From positions 1 through 36,432 of IMG/VR virus record IMGVR_UViG_3300032235_000857: 36,432 nt of DNA, one strand, 5' to 3'. The translations under genes were made by a program, and so were the position numbers. This stretch comes from a virus. Shown in pieces: positions 30,685 to 36,432 of the stretch. Every line of letters starts with the position of its first letter. The first letter of the stretch is position 1. The notes beneath the pieces were generated by a model. That model had not been told where the DNA came from. It ran no database searches and was given only the letters and a program-made list of their open reading frames with translations.

Positions 30685-31199
30685 CAGCATGGATAGATGC
30701 ATTAAAAGAAAACAGTATTCCCGAGTATGCCAAGGATACTAAACTGAATATGGATGCGGTAATCAAACGCAGCACATTACCAGTAGAAGAAGCCGAATCA
30801 GTTGCATTGGCAGCAGCATTTGCAACAGGTAATAGTAAATTATGGACCTGGATGGAAAGCCAGATTGCCAACAAGACAGAAACTAATGCAGCATTGACCG
30901 CAGCAGCATTAATGGCACAAAACAACGTATGGTACCCATTCGTTGAAATGGCCGACGATGAGCAACTCAAAGGCTTGCCTGCACAATTACGTATGAACGC
31001 AATTGCCACACACGGCGGCACAACTAAAGCTCGATTCGAATCATATTCGTTGGCAGCAAGTATTGTAGGCAAGTGCCATTTCTGCGTAAAGGCACACTAC
31101 GAGACGTTGAAAAAAGAAGGATACACTGTGGAACAACTTCGAGATATTGGGCGAATTGCCAGTGTAATTACCAGCGTGGCAAGAGTAGTACAATCTTAA
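30681..31199 (+). CDS. ahpD: AhpD family peroxiredoxin reductase
   Basis: 172 residues, full AhpD length. Cys132-HF-Cys135 with a following His (KCHFCVKAH) is the redox CxxC of the AhpD/CMD fold; residues SVALAAAFATGN and NEYDS-free N-terminal helices fit the family. AhpD reduces AhpC, coupled to lipoamide in mycobacteria. Ends the ahpC-containing operon; a strong terminator follows. Confidence 0.88.
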   Translation: MTAWIDALKENSIPEYAKDTKLNMDAVIKRSTLPVEEAESVALAAAFATGNSKLWTWMESQIANKTETNAALTAAALMAQNNVWYPFVEMADDEQLKGLPAQLRMNAIATHGGTTKARFESYSLAASIVGKCHFCVKAHYETLKKEGYTVEQLRDIGRIASVITSVARVVQS

Positions 31200-31230
31200 T
31201 ACTATTTTGTTATATAAAAAACAACAGATT

Positions 31231-31253
31231 TGGGGCTTTTTAGCCCCATTTTT
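31231..31253 (+). terminator. Rho-independent terminator
   Basis: TGGGGCT (31231-31237), TTTT loop, AGCCCCA (31242-31248), then five T. Ends the ahpC-ahpD operon. Confidence 0.88.
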
Positions 31254-31272
31254 GTTGTATTTTTACAACAAA
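31251..31272 (+). other. Inverted repeat TTTGTTGTA-TTTT-TACAACAAA
   Basis: Same 9 bp hairpin as at 17780-17801, again immediately upstream of a promoter; the region 31251-31309 is nearly identical to 17780-17838. Confidence 0.77.
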
Positions 31273-31280
31273 TATTTTGG

Positions 31281-31309
31281 TTGACCAAAATTCCCAATTT
31301 TGCTATAAT
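31281..31309 (+). promoter_or_regulatory. sigma70-type promoter inside palindrome
   Basis: TTGACC (31281-31286), 17 bp, TATAAT (31304-31309). -35 box is centred in ATTTTGGT-TG-ACCAAAAT (31274-31291). Confidence 0.78.
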
Positions 31310-31341
31310 AATGGAATAGTAAGTAACAAGGAGCACACACT

Positions 31342-31659
31342 ATGTCGAAGCTGCTGATCCAAACCCAAGTGATGGAAAACTACGCCTGGCGCGAAGACGG
31401 TTCGCTGGGTGTGGGCGCTGATGCCTACTGGAAGTTCAAGGGCGGTTCGGACTACGTGGTCAAGAATGTCGACGAGTGCGACATGATTGATGTGATCGTG
31501 GATCGCGTTCGTGGCAAGATCGAGTGCGACAACGATGCTTTCCGTGAGTACGTCGTTGGCTACCGTGTGGTTGCCAACGACTACCTCACCGAGTTCGAGA
31601 AGGACCAGTTGGAGTATGAGGGCAAGATCACTTACCCTGCCAACGAGATTATTTTGTAA
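31342..31659 (+). CDS. Small protein of unknown function, GC-rich codons
   Basis: 105 residues, MSKLLIQTQVMENYAWREDG onward, AAGGAG 10 nt before the ATG. Acidic and globular in pattern. Codon use is strikingly GC-rich at third positions (CTG, CGC, GTG, GAC) compared with neighbours, which suggests recent acquisition or selection for high expression. Unknown family. Confidence 0.75.
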   Translation: MSKLLIQTQVMENYAWREDGSLGVGADAYWKFKGGSDYVVKNVDECDMIDVIVDRVRGKIECDNDAFREYVVGYRVVANDYLTEFEKDQLEYEGKITYPANEIIL

Positions 31660-31671
31660 GGACCCTAGGGG

Positions 31672-31700
31672 TTGACAGGTTATTCAAAAGGCCTTATAAT
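31672..31700 (+). promoter_or_regulatory. sigma70-type promoter, second family
   Basis: TTGACA (31672-31677), 17 bp, TATAAT (31695-31700). Spacer TTCAAAAGGCCT-type is shared with the copy at 32047. Confidence 0.78.
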
Positions 31701-31723
31701 ACATACATCGCAACAAGGAGCAC

Positions 31724-31861
31724 ATGATGAAACGACAATTCAAAATGGGGCGTTACGCAAAGGTGCGTAAGATCATGGCTGAATATGGTTTCCCCCTGCA
31801 ACTGGTTATGTGCGGCATGGTCGTCGACGGTCGCTTCTATCTCACCCATCGTACCAAGTAA
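31724..31861 (+). CDS. Very small basic protein of unknown function
   Basis: 45 residues from ATG 31724 (MMKRQFKMGRYAKVRKIMAE), or 44 from the ATG at 31727. AAGGAG precedes it. Basic N-terminus, hydrophobic centre (LVMCGMVV). Terminates 10 nt before the next start. Unknown function. Confidence 0.62.
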   Translation: MMKRQFKMGRYAKVRKIMAEYGFPLQLVMCGMVVDGRFYLTHRTK

Positions 31862-31870
31862 GGAGTCGCT

Positions 31871-32050
31871 GTGGTCCGTTTCGAGTTCACTTTAGATGAC
31901 GTCGATGCTGAGAACCTGATCAGCATCCTCAACGACGAGCGAGTTCGTGCTCTAGAAAAGGCCCTCGACAGTGATTGGTACAAGGCTCACGCTACCTATC
32001 TAGAGGATCTTAAACAAAAGGTCCTAGTAGGCAATACCCGGGTAGGTTGA
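31871..32050 (+). CDS. Very small acidic protein of unknown function
   Basis: 59 residues with a GTG start at 31871, AAGGAG 5-6 nt upstream. Helical and acidic (MVRFEFTLDDVDAENLISIL). Its last codons overlap the -35 box of the next promoter. Unknown function. Confidence 0.6.
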   Translation: MVRFEFTLDDVDAENLISILNDERVRALEKALDSDWYKAHATYLEDLKQKVLVGNTRVG

Positions 32051-32075
32051 CGGGTCTTTCAAACGGCCTTATAAT
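32047..32075 (+). promoter_or_regulatory. sigma70-type promoter, second family
   Basis: TTGACG (32047-32052), 17 bp, TATAAT (32070-32075). Very like the promoter at 31672 over about 35 bp. Confidence 0.76.
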
Positions 32076-32096
32076 ACAGTATTAAAGAAGGACACC

Positions 32097-32453
32097 ATGC
32101 AATTCTTCCAGGAAACTACCAAATGGAAAGATGCTATCCCTAATGGTATCTACTTGCTGGATGACAGCAAAAGCAAAATGTATGCCTTCATTAAAGCAGG
32201 CGAAAAGTCTGTGTTTACATTTAAAAATCCTATTCGAATTAGCACTCGGGGTCGAACGTTTGTCCCTATTAAAAATACCTTTAATTATAAAATTAAAGAA
32301 GATAACACCGAACAAAAATGGACAGTCACTGGCAGTAAAGGTGACAAATATATTGTCCGAATGGTAGATAATGTGCTACAATGTAGCTGTACTGGTTACA
32401 AATATCATGGCAAGTGCAAACATGCCGATCAAATTCAAAAGGAAATTAAATGA
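32097..32453 (+). CDS. SWIM-type zinc finger protein
   Basis: 118 residues. The C-terminus CSCTGYKYHGKCKH is a CxC-n-CxH SWIM zinc motif, used to bind DNA or proteins. The N-terminal part has SKMYAFIKAGEK and RGRTFVPIKNTF. AAGGAC precedes the ATG. Overlaps the DNA ligase start by 4 nt, so a DNA repair or replication role is likely. Confidence 0.72.
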   Translation: MQFFQETTKWKDAIPNGIYLLDDSKSKMYAFIKAGEKSVFTFKNPIRISTRGRTFVPIKNTFNYKIKEDNTEQKWTVTGSKGDKYIVRMVDNVLQCSCTGYKYHGKCKHADQIQKEIK

Positions 32454-33766
32454 CTGATCCCTGCTACAGTGTTATTGCCAGCCTCGAAGATCATCCCAGC
32501 CGGCTCAATAAAGAAGCTATTATTCTTGTACAGGCCGAACAAGGTAACGATGAACTGTTTCAAGGATTCCGATTGGCCCTGGATCCCATGATTACTTTCG
32601 GGCTTAAACAGATTCCGGAGAAAAAAGATGCAGATGGTCCTGGTTTGGATTGGGATAATTTTATTTTCATTATTGATGGTTTTATTAATCGTTCAGTCAC
32701 CGGTAATGCCGCCCGTGATACTGTTATCCAACTAATGAATCGAGCCACTGTTCGTCAATGGAATGGATGGTATCGTCGAATCCTTATTAAGGATCTTCGC
32801 TGTGGGGTCAGTGAAAAAACTGTTAATAAAGTTGTAGAAAGGAAGTGGCCGGATTATGCTGTTCCTGTATTCGGTTGCCAGCTTGCTCATGATAGTGCTA
32901 ATCACGAAACAAAAGTTGCAGGAAAAAAGATCATTGAAGTTAAACTCGACGGAGTTCGTGTTATCACTATTGTTTATCCCGACGGTCGCGTGGATCAGTT
33001 TAGTCGCAACGGCAAAGAACTAGTAAACTTTCCGCATATCAAAGAGCAGATTGCTGCGGCATTTGCAGACGGTGAAGAGCCCATGGTACTAGACGGCGAA
33101 ATTATGAGCAGCAGTTTTCAAGACTTGATGAAGCAGGTGCATCGTAAAAGTGACGTAAAAGCCAATGATGCAGTGCTTAATCTTTTTGATATTTTGCCGT
33201 TGGCAGACTTTGAAAAAGGATTTTGGAATCGTAAGCAAGAACACCGCAGTCAAATGGTACACAATTGGGTCACTAAACGACAGCAGTTGATGCCAAATGT
33301 TACAGTACTCGAGCAAGAACTGGTTGACCTTGACAGCATTGCAGGCAAAGCTCGATTTAAAGAAATCAATCAATTGGCCATTGACGGCGGGTATGAAGGC
33401 ATTATGATCAAAGATCCCGAAGCTCCTTATGAGTGCAAACGCTCAGTGGCCTGGCTTAAGCTAAAGCCCTTCATCGAAGTCAGTCTTAGTGTCACCGCTG
33501 TAGAAGAAGGCACAGGTCGTAACGTGGGCAAACTCGGTGCGTTGGTTTGTGAAGGGAAAGATTTGGGCCATGTTATTCGTGTTAACGTTGGCAGTGGTTT
33601 TTCTGACGCTAATCGCGACGAGTTTTGGAACGGACGAAATCAACTACCCGGGCAAATTGTAGAAGTGAGAGCAGATGCAATTACACAAAATCAAGATGGC
33701 ACTTATTCGCTACGTTTTCCGCGGTTCCTCCGATTCCGTGGCTTTGAAGTTGGTGAGAAAATTTAA
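32450..33766 (+). CDS. ATP-dependent DNA ligase
   Basis: 438 residues. The nucleotidyl Lys165 lies in EVKLDGVRVI (motif I KxDG); LDGEIMS, GYEGIMIKDPEAPYECKR, and the WLKLKP motif V follow in order, then an OB-fold C-terminus (VEVRADAITQ). N-terminal 150 residues are a small helical domain like phage ligases. Joins nicks in phage DNA, using ATP. Starts in the SWIM gene's stop. Confidence 0.94.
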   Translation: MTDPCYSVIASLEDHPSRLNKEAIILVQAEQGNDELFQGFRLALDPMITFGLKQIPEKKDADGPGLDWDNFIFIIDGFINRSVTGNAARDTVIQLMNRATVRQWNGWYRRILIKDLRCGVSEKTVNKVVERKWPDYAVPVFGCQLAHDSANHETKVAGKKIIEVKLDGVRVITIVYPDGRVDQFSRNGKELVNFPHIKEQIAAAFADGEEPMVLDGEIMSSSFQDLMKQVHRKSDVKANDAVLNLFDILPLADFEKGFWNRKQEHRSQMVHNWVTKRQQLMPNVTVLEQELVDLDSIAGKARFKEINQLAIDGGYEGIMIKDPEAPYECKRSVAWLKLKPFIEVSLSVTAVEEGTGRNVGKLGALVCEGKDLGHVIRVNVGSGFSDANRDEFWNGRNQLPGQIVEVRADAITQNQDGTYSLRFPRFLRFRGFEVGEKI

Positions 33767-33767
33767 T

Positions 33768-34001
33768 ATGGAAAAAGGCGCTCTTAAACATTTAATCTAT
33801 GGTAGCTTAGAAGGGCTAATTCGAGATAGCCGCTATTACTACCACAGTTCTGTGGGGGAAGCTCACAGTCATTTTACTGACGAAGGCAAAGCGGCTGTAA
33901 CAGAGTTCATGGGTACCATAGCTTGCAAAATTCGAGCCGCAGAAGAAGCAGATCTTGAACGCAGAGCAAAAGAACAAACACTGGCGGCACTAAAATCATG
34001 A
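33768..34001 (+). CDS. Small protein of unknown function
   Basis: 77 residues from ATG 33768 (MEKGALKHLIYGSLEGLIRD), 1 nt after the ligase stop; a longer frame upstream is a shadow of the ligase. C-terminal helix is Ala/Glu/Lys-rich. Overlaps the first array gene by 4 nt. Confidence 0.62.
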   Translation: MEKGALKHLIYGSLEGLIRDSRYYYHSSVGEAHSHFTDEGKAAVTEFMGTIACKIRAAEEADLERRAKEQTLAALKS

Positions 34002-34243
34002 ACGAACGAATTCATGAACTTATCAAAGAGGCCACAGAATTCCAAAAGATTCCATATGACGGAATTGACGGGGTGTATAGAGAAGCATTTGTTTTTAATA
34101 AAGAAAAGTTCGTCGAGTTGATTGTGAACGAGTGTGTAGGTATTGTAGAAGGCGGAAGATTTCTACACGATGAAGCCCCTGCTGCTATTTTTGCCAGAGA
34201 ATGTAGTACTGCGATTAAACGACATTTTGGAGTTGAAGAATGA
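33998..34243 (+). CDS. Array paralogue 1 (MNERI...HFGVEE family)
   Basis: 81 residues. Starts MNERIHELIKEA, has the core EKFVELIVNECV, and ends KRHFGVEE. First of the tandem family; joined to the next by ATGA. Function unknown. Confidence 0.78.
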   Translation: MNERIHELIKEATEFQKIPYDGIDGVYREAFVFNKEKFVELIVNECVGIVEGGRFLHDEAPAAIFARECSTAIKRHFGVEE

Positions 34244-34506
34244 ACGAACGAATTCGAGAACTTTGGGATAAGGCTGCTACTGCCTCAGCCGCTTTTCCCA
34301 GTGGACAAAATAACTCTTGGGAAACTCAAGTTAAATTTATGGAAAAGTTCGCCGAGTTGATTGTTCGGGAAATGTGTGGAATGATGGAACAGGCCGAAGA
34401 TGATGCCTATCATTGTTTTGAACCCAGCGAAAGACCCACTGAATACATTGCATGGTTGAATCAGTGGCGAACAAGGTTTGAAAACCATTTCGGAGTTGAA
34501 GAATGA
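34240..34506 (+). CDS. Array paralogue 2
   Basis: 88 residues. Starts MNERIRELWDKAATASAAFP, core EKFAELIVREMC, ends NHFGVEE. Its first about 45 codons are almost identical in DNA to the gene at 36211. Confidence 0.78.
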   Translation: MNERIRELWDKAATASAAFPSGQNNSWETQVKFMEKFAELIVREMCGMMEQAEDDAYHCFEPSERPTEYIAWLNQWRTRFENHFGVEE

Positions 34507-34727
34507 CATACGGCGACTACAAATATATTATGCCATATCCAGAATCATATAAAGATAGATTTGCCTGGACTGTTCATACTAATAAATTAAAAGAAATGTC
34601 AGCGTGGGTTAGCGAACAAAAGTGGGACCATTGGGGAAGCGAAAAAACTCCCGATGGGTTTGGATTTTGGTTCAGTATTGAAGAAAATTATATTGCTTTC
34701 AAAGAACATTTCGGAGTTGAAGAATGA
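34503..34727 (+). CDS. Array gene with foreign body and family C-terminus
   Basis: 74 residues. Starts MTYGDYKYIMPYPES, unlike the family, but ends FKEHFGVEE, so only the 3' end is shared. Trp/Tyr-rich body. Coupled on both sides by ATGA. Confidence 0.75.
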   Translation: MTYGDYKYIMPYPESYKDRFAWTVHTNKLKEMSAWVSEQKWDHWGSEKTPDGFGFWFSIEENYIAFKEHFGVEE

Positions 34728-34933
34728 ACGAACGAATTCGTGAACTTTCTAAAGACGCCGATTTAGACTGGCATAAACATTGGAATGATGATGAAACTAA
34801 TCGGTTGGAAAAGTTCGCCGAGTTGATTGTGCGGGAATGTGTCTCTATCTGTAAAGAAAAAGAACGACCAAATTTGTATGGTGTAAGAGAAGTTGAAACA
34901 ACGATTAAAGAACATTTCGGAGTTGAACTATGA
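34724..34933 (+). CDS. Array paralogue 3
   Basis: 69 residues. Starts MNERIRELSKDAD, core EKFAELIVRECVSI, ends KEHFGVEL (the last residue differs from the family). Coupled to the next gene by a 4 nt overlap. Confidence 0.77.
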   Translation: MNERIRELSKDADLDWHKHWNDDETNRLEKFAELIVRECVSICKEKERPNLYGVREVETTIKEHFGVEL

Positions 34934-35430
34934 ACGCAACTAACCCTATTGAAACACTAGCTGGCTGTATGGCTCACGCCGCATACGAAGCCTTTCCCGA
35001 ATACCGGTACAAAGACCGTAACTGGGAAAAGTACAGGGTCTGGCAAGATACTGTATTCAACAAGCTGAGTCAAGAAGATAAAAAGAAACTCTACGCTGAG
35101 GAACGCCAGACCGGTGTGGCCATGGGACCAGCTGATTGTTATGTAGAAAAGTTGCGTAAGCACTCATTCTATGACTTGACATTGTATAATATGTTCCCTC
35201 AGACCTGGAGTAGCACTGCACTGGGCTTTGGTGGCATTGGCGGGCAAGCTATTACCAGTGCCTATGTATGTGTTATCGAATCTAACTTAATCGGACAATA
35301 TGCTGTTTACTTTGGCGGCAGACTGGCTTATGTGATTGAGAGACCCAATGAGAAGTTTGTAGAGGATATTACACGCCAGCGAATGGTGGATGCTCGGTTA
35401 GGAAAGGCTACATATGAACGAACGAATTAA
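34930..35430 (+). CDS. Inserted gene of unknown function in the array
   Basis: 166 residues, unrelated to the array family: MNATNPIETLAGCMAHAAYE onward, with a mixed helical start and a Gly-rich centre (LGFGGIGGQAIT). Its last codons (ATYERTN) are read out of frame through the repeated start sequence ATGAACGAACGAATT of the next gene, so the two ends were joined by recombination. Confidence 0.72.
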   Translation: MNATNPIETLAGCMAHAAYEAFPEYRYKDRNWEKYRVWQDTVFNKLSQEDKKKLYAEERQTGVAMGPADCYVEKLRKHSFYDLTLYNMFPQTWSSTALGFGGIGGQAITSAYVCVIESNLIGQYAVYFGGRLAYVIERPNEKFVEDITRQRMVDARLGKATYERTN

Positions 35431-35629
35431 ACAACTTGCTGAACAGGCTACTACTATTGTAGATACGGTTAACTCACAAGGTTATTCAAGTTCCTATGCA
35501 AACTTTGACCGAGAAAAGTTTGCCGAGTTGATTGTGAAAGAAATATTAGTGACTTGTATAGAACATCCTGCCTGGACTGGTCGTATGATTGGTGAACAGA
35601 TTAAACAACATTTCGGAGTTGAAGAATGA
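35414..35629 (+). CDS. Array paralogue 4
   Basis: 71 residues. Starts MNERIKQLAEQAT, core EKFAELIVKEIL, ends KQHFGVEE. Begins inside the end of the upstream gene (17 nt overlap). Confidence 0.77.
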   Translation: MNERIKQLAEQATTIVDTVNSQGYSSSYANFDREKFAELIVKEILVTCIEHPAWTGRMIGEQIKQHFGVEE

Positions 35630-35838
35630 ACGAACGAATTAAAGCCCTTATGGGAAAGACACTGGATAGCGAATTTAGTCACACCTGGGACACTATGACA
35701 TATGAAGGCTTGCTACAGTTTTCAGAAAAGTTCGCCGAGTTGATTGTACAGGAATGTGCTGATTATGTTGACTTTGCTATCAGTGACGGTGGTGTTGACG
35801 GTCGAAGTTTAAAAGAACATTTCGGAGTTGAAGAATGA
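35626..35838 (+). CDS. Array paralogue 5
   Basis: 70 residues. Starts MNERIKALMGKT, core EKFAELIVQECADY, ends KEHFGVEE. ATGA overlaps on both sides. Confidence 0.77.
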   Translation: MNERIKALMGKTLDSEFSHTWDTMTYEGLLQFSEKFAELIVQECADYVDFAISDGGVDGRSLKEHFGVEE

Positions 35839-35981
35839 TTGAATGGACTACACATTTTAAGTTTCTTGGATTTACAGTACAAACCTGCGATTATGGTGGA
35901 CGCTATATTTGGTGGCGACTTGGTAACTTTAATATTGGGTACAGCCGGGATCCTGACTTTAGTAAGATGGAACAAGAATGA
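35835..35981 (+). CDS. Very small inserted gene
   Basis: 48 residues from ATG 35835 (MIEWTTHFKFLGFTVQ) to TGA 35981; aromatic-rich, ending KMEQE. Overlaps the next gene by 4 nt. Unrelated to the array family. Confidence 0.62.
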   Translation: MIEWTTHFKFLGFTVQTCDYGGRYIWWRLGNFNIGYSRDPDFSKMEQE

Positions 35982-36214
35982 TTTGGGTTTTAGGAATTGC
36001 TGTATTTTTTCTGCTATGGGCACTAATTGAAGGCGAAGACCATAAGTTTGGTTATCACTATCTTTGGATCATTCCTTTAGGTGTTGTAATTGTTCCGTTC
36101 TTGTGTATAATCGAAGGAATTTATAGATCCGTAAAATGGTTAAGAATGCGTTGGATCTATTTCAGAAATCCCAAACTTAAAGAGTTAGCAAAATTGTCAG
36201 GAGTAAAGAAATGA
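35978..36214 (+). CDS. Small membrane protein inserted in the array
   Basis: 78 residues. Two hydrophobic segments, MIWVLGIAVFFLLWALI (1-17) and WIIPLGVVIVPFLCIIEGIY (30-49), then a basic C-terminus. Unknown function. Confidence 0.7.
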   Translation: MIWVLGIAVFFLLWALIEGEDHKFGYHYLWIIPLGVVIVPFLCIIEGIYRSVKWLRMRWIYFRNPKLKELAKLSGVKK

Positions 36215-36426
36215 ACGAACGAATTCGAGAACTTTGGGACAAGGCTGCTACTGCCTCAGCCGCTTTTCCCAGTGGACAAAATAATTCTTGGGAAACTCAG
36301 GTTAACTTTATGGAAAAGTTCGCCGAGTTGATTGTCAGGGAATGTGCTGGCATTGCCGATGAATATGATGGTGTGGGTTCTACTATTGTAAGCAGGATCA
36401 AACAACATTTCGGAGTTGAAGAATGA
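36211..36426 (+). CDS. Array paralogue 6
   Basis: 71 residues. Starts MNERIRELWDKAATASAAFP, core EKFAELIVREC, ends KQHFGVEE. Nearly the same 5' half as the gene at 34240, and a different 3' half. Overlaps the next start by 4 nt. Confidence 0.78.
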   Translation: MNERIRELWDKAATASAAFPSGQNNSWETQVNFMEKFAELIVRECAGIADEYDGVGSTIVSRIKQHFGVEE

Positions 36427-36432
36427 ACGAAC
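36423..36432 (+). CDS. Start of another array gene (cut by window end)
   Basis: ATGAACGAAC at the very end continues the pattern, so the array goes on beyond the window. Confidence 0.7.

Larger units (their letters stand above)
34222..36432 (+). repeat. Repeated gene-junction sequence of the array
   Basis: A junction of about 32 bp, CATTTCGGAGTTGAAGA then ATGAACGAACGAATT, joins array genes at about 34222, 34708, 35609 and 36405 (the last one cut). Only its left half remains at the joins to 34503, 34930 and 35835, and only its right half starts 33998, 35414 and 36211. Confidence 0.9.

Noticed and set aside
33998-36432. Regularly spaced repeats at the right end as a CRISPR array
   Set aside because: The repeats are 200-270 bp apart, lie at gene starts and ends, and are translated as conserved protein ends, so they are gene junctions.
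1-36432. Bacterial chromosome or genomic island
   Set aside because: Dense small overlapping genes, phage-type ligase, ClpP and array proteins, and absence of host housekeeping blocks favour a phage; a prophage cannot be excluded, but no integrase or attachment site is seen.

Overview
This window looks like part of a large tailed-phage genome. It does not look like a bacterial chromosome. About 60 closely packed genes are nearly all on the + strand, many joined by 1-4 nt ATGA or TAATG overlaps. Many encode 45-100 residue proteins of unknown function, and no ribosomal or central housekeeping blocks are present. Host clues point to a betaproteobacterium: a Bug/TctC-type periplasmic binding protein, a phasin-like protein, and a tmRNA gene in the permuted two-piece order found in some Betaproteobacteria. 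No capsid, terminase, tail or polymerase gene is visible, so the phage type cannot be named.

Layout. 1-3149: end of an unknown gene, uvsE (UV-damage endonuclease), then two minus-strand genes (a membrane-anchored Lys/Ala/Pro-rich protein and a possible glycosyltransferase). 3185-6137: small genes behind strong sigma70-type promoters. 6139-7279: SprT-like protease and ClpP. 7303-11862: five overlapping genes for making or activating a sugar (cupin isomerase, nucleotidyltransferase-kinase fusion, C-methyltransferase, KdsC-like phosphatase, GatZ-like aldolase). 11888-16133: exported thermonuclease, amidoligase-like protein, Pro/Ala-rich protein and kinase-like protein. 16220-20017: ParB-like and GIY-YIG-like proteins plus a second block of small genes behind near-identical promoters. 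20028-23937: glycine-zipper lipoprotein-like protein, permuted tmRNA, PstS, a PlcP-type metallophosphoesterase and an Agt-type glycosyltransferase. 24183-27467: TctC-like protein, two 2-oxoglutarate oxygenase-like proteins and a PP-loop protein. 27518-31199: AhpC, class II aldolase, serine hydroxymethyltransferase, SGNH hydrolase and AhpD. 31281-33766: small GC-richer genes, a SWIM-type zinc protein and ATP-dependent DNA ligase. 33768-36432: a tandem array of paralogous small genes sharing the same ends.

The most notable system is at 20841-23937. PstS and the PlcP/Agt pair each sit behind a 7-4-7 direct repeat that looks like a PHO box, and in both cases the box lies exactly 11 nt upstream of a TAAATATTA element. 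In bacteria, PlcP and Agt replace membrane phospholipids with glycolipids during phosphate starvation. The arrangement suggests a phage that uses the host PhoB response both to import phosphate and to release phosphate from host lipids. Other high-interest items are the two-piece tmRNA with an unusually long tag, the cassette-like paralogue array at the right end, and the amidoligase/kinase gene set.

Two promoter styles can be seen. Small-gene blocks use TTGAC-17 bp-TATAAT promoters, several overlapping palindromes. Many metabolic or structural genes instead have only a TAAATA element close upstream, which may mark a second (late) promoter class. Gene calls are by eye from motifs and remembered family features; no database search was possible.
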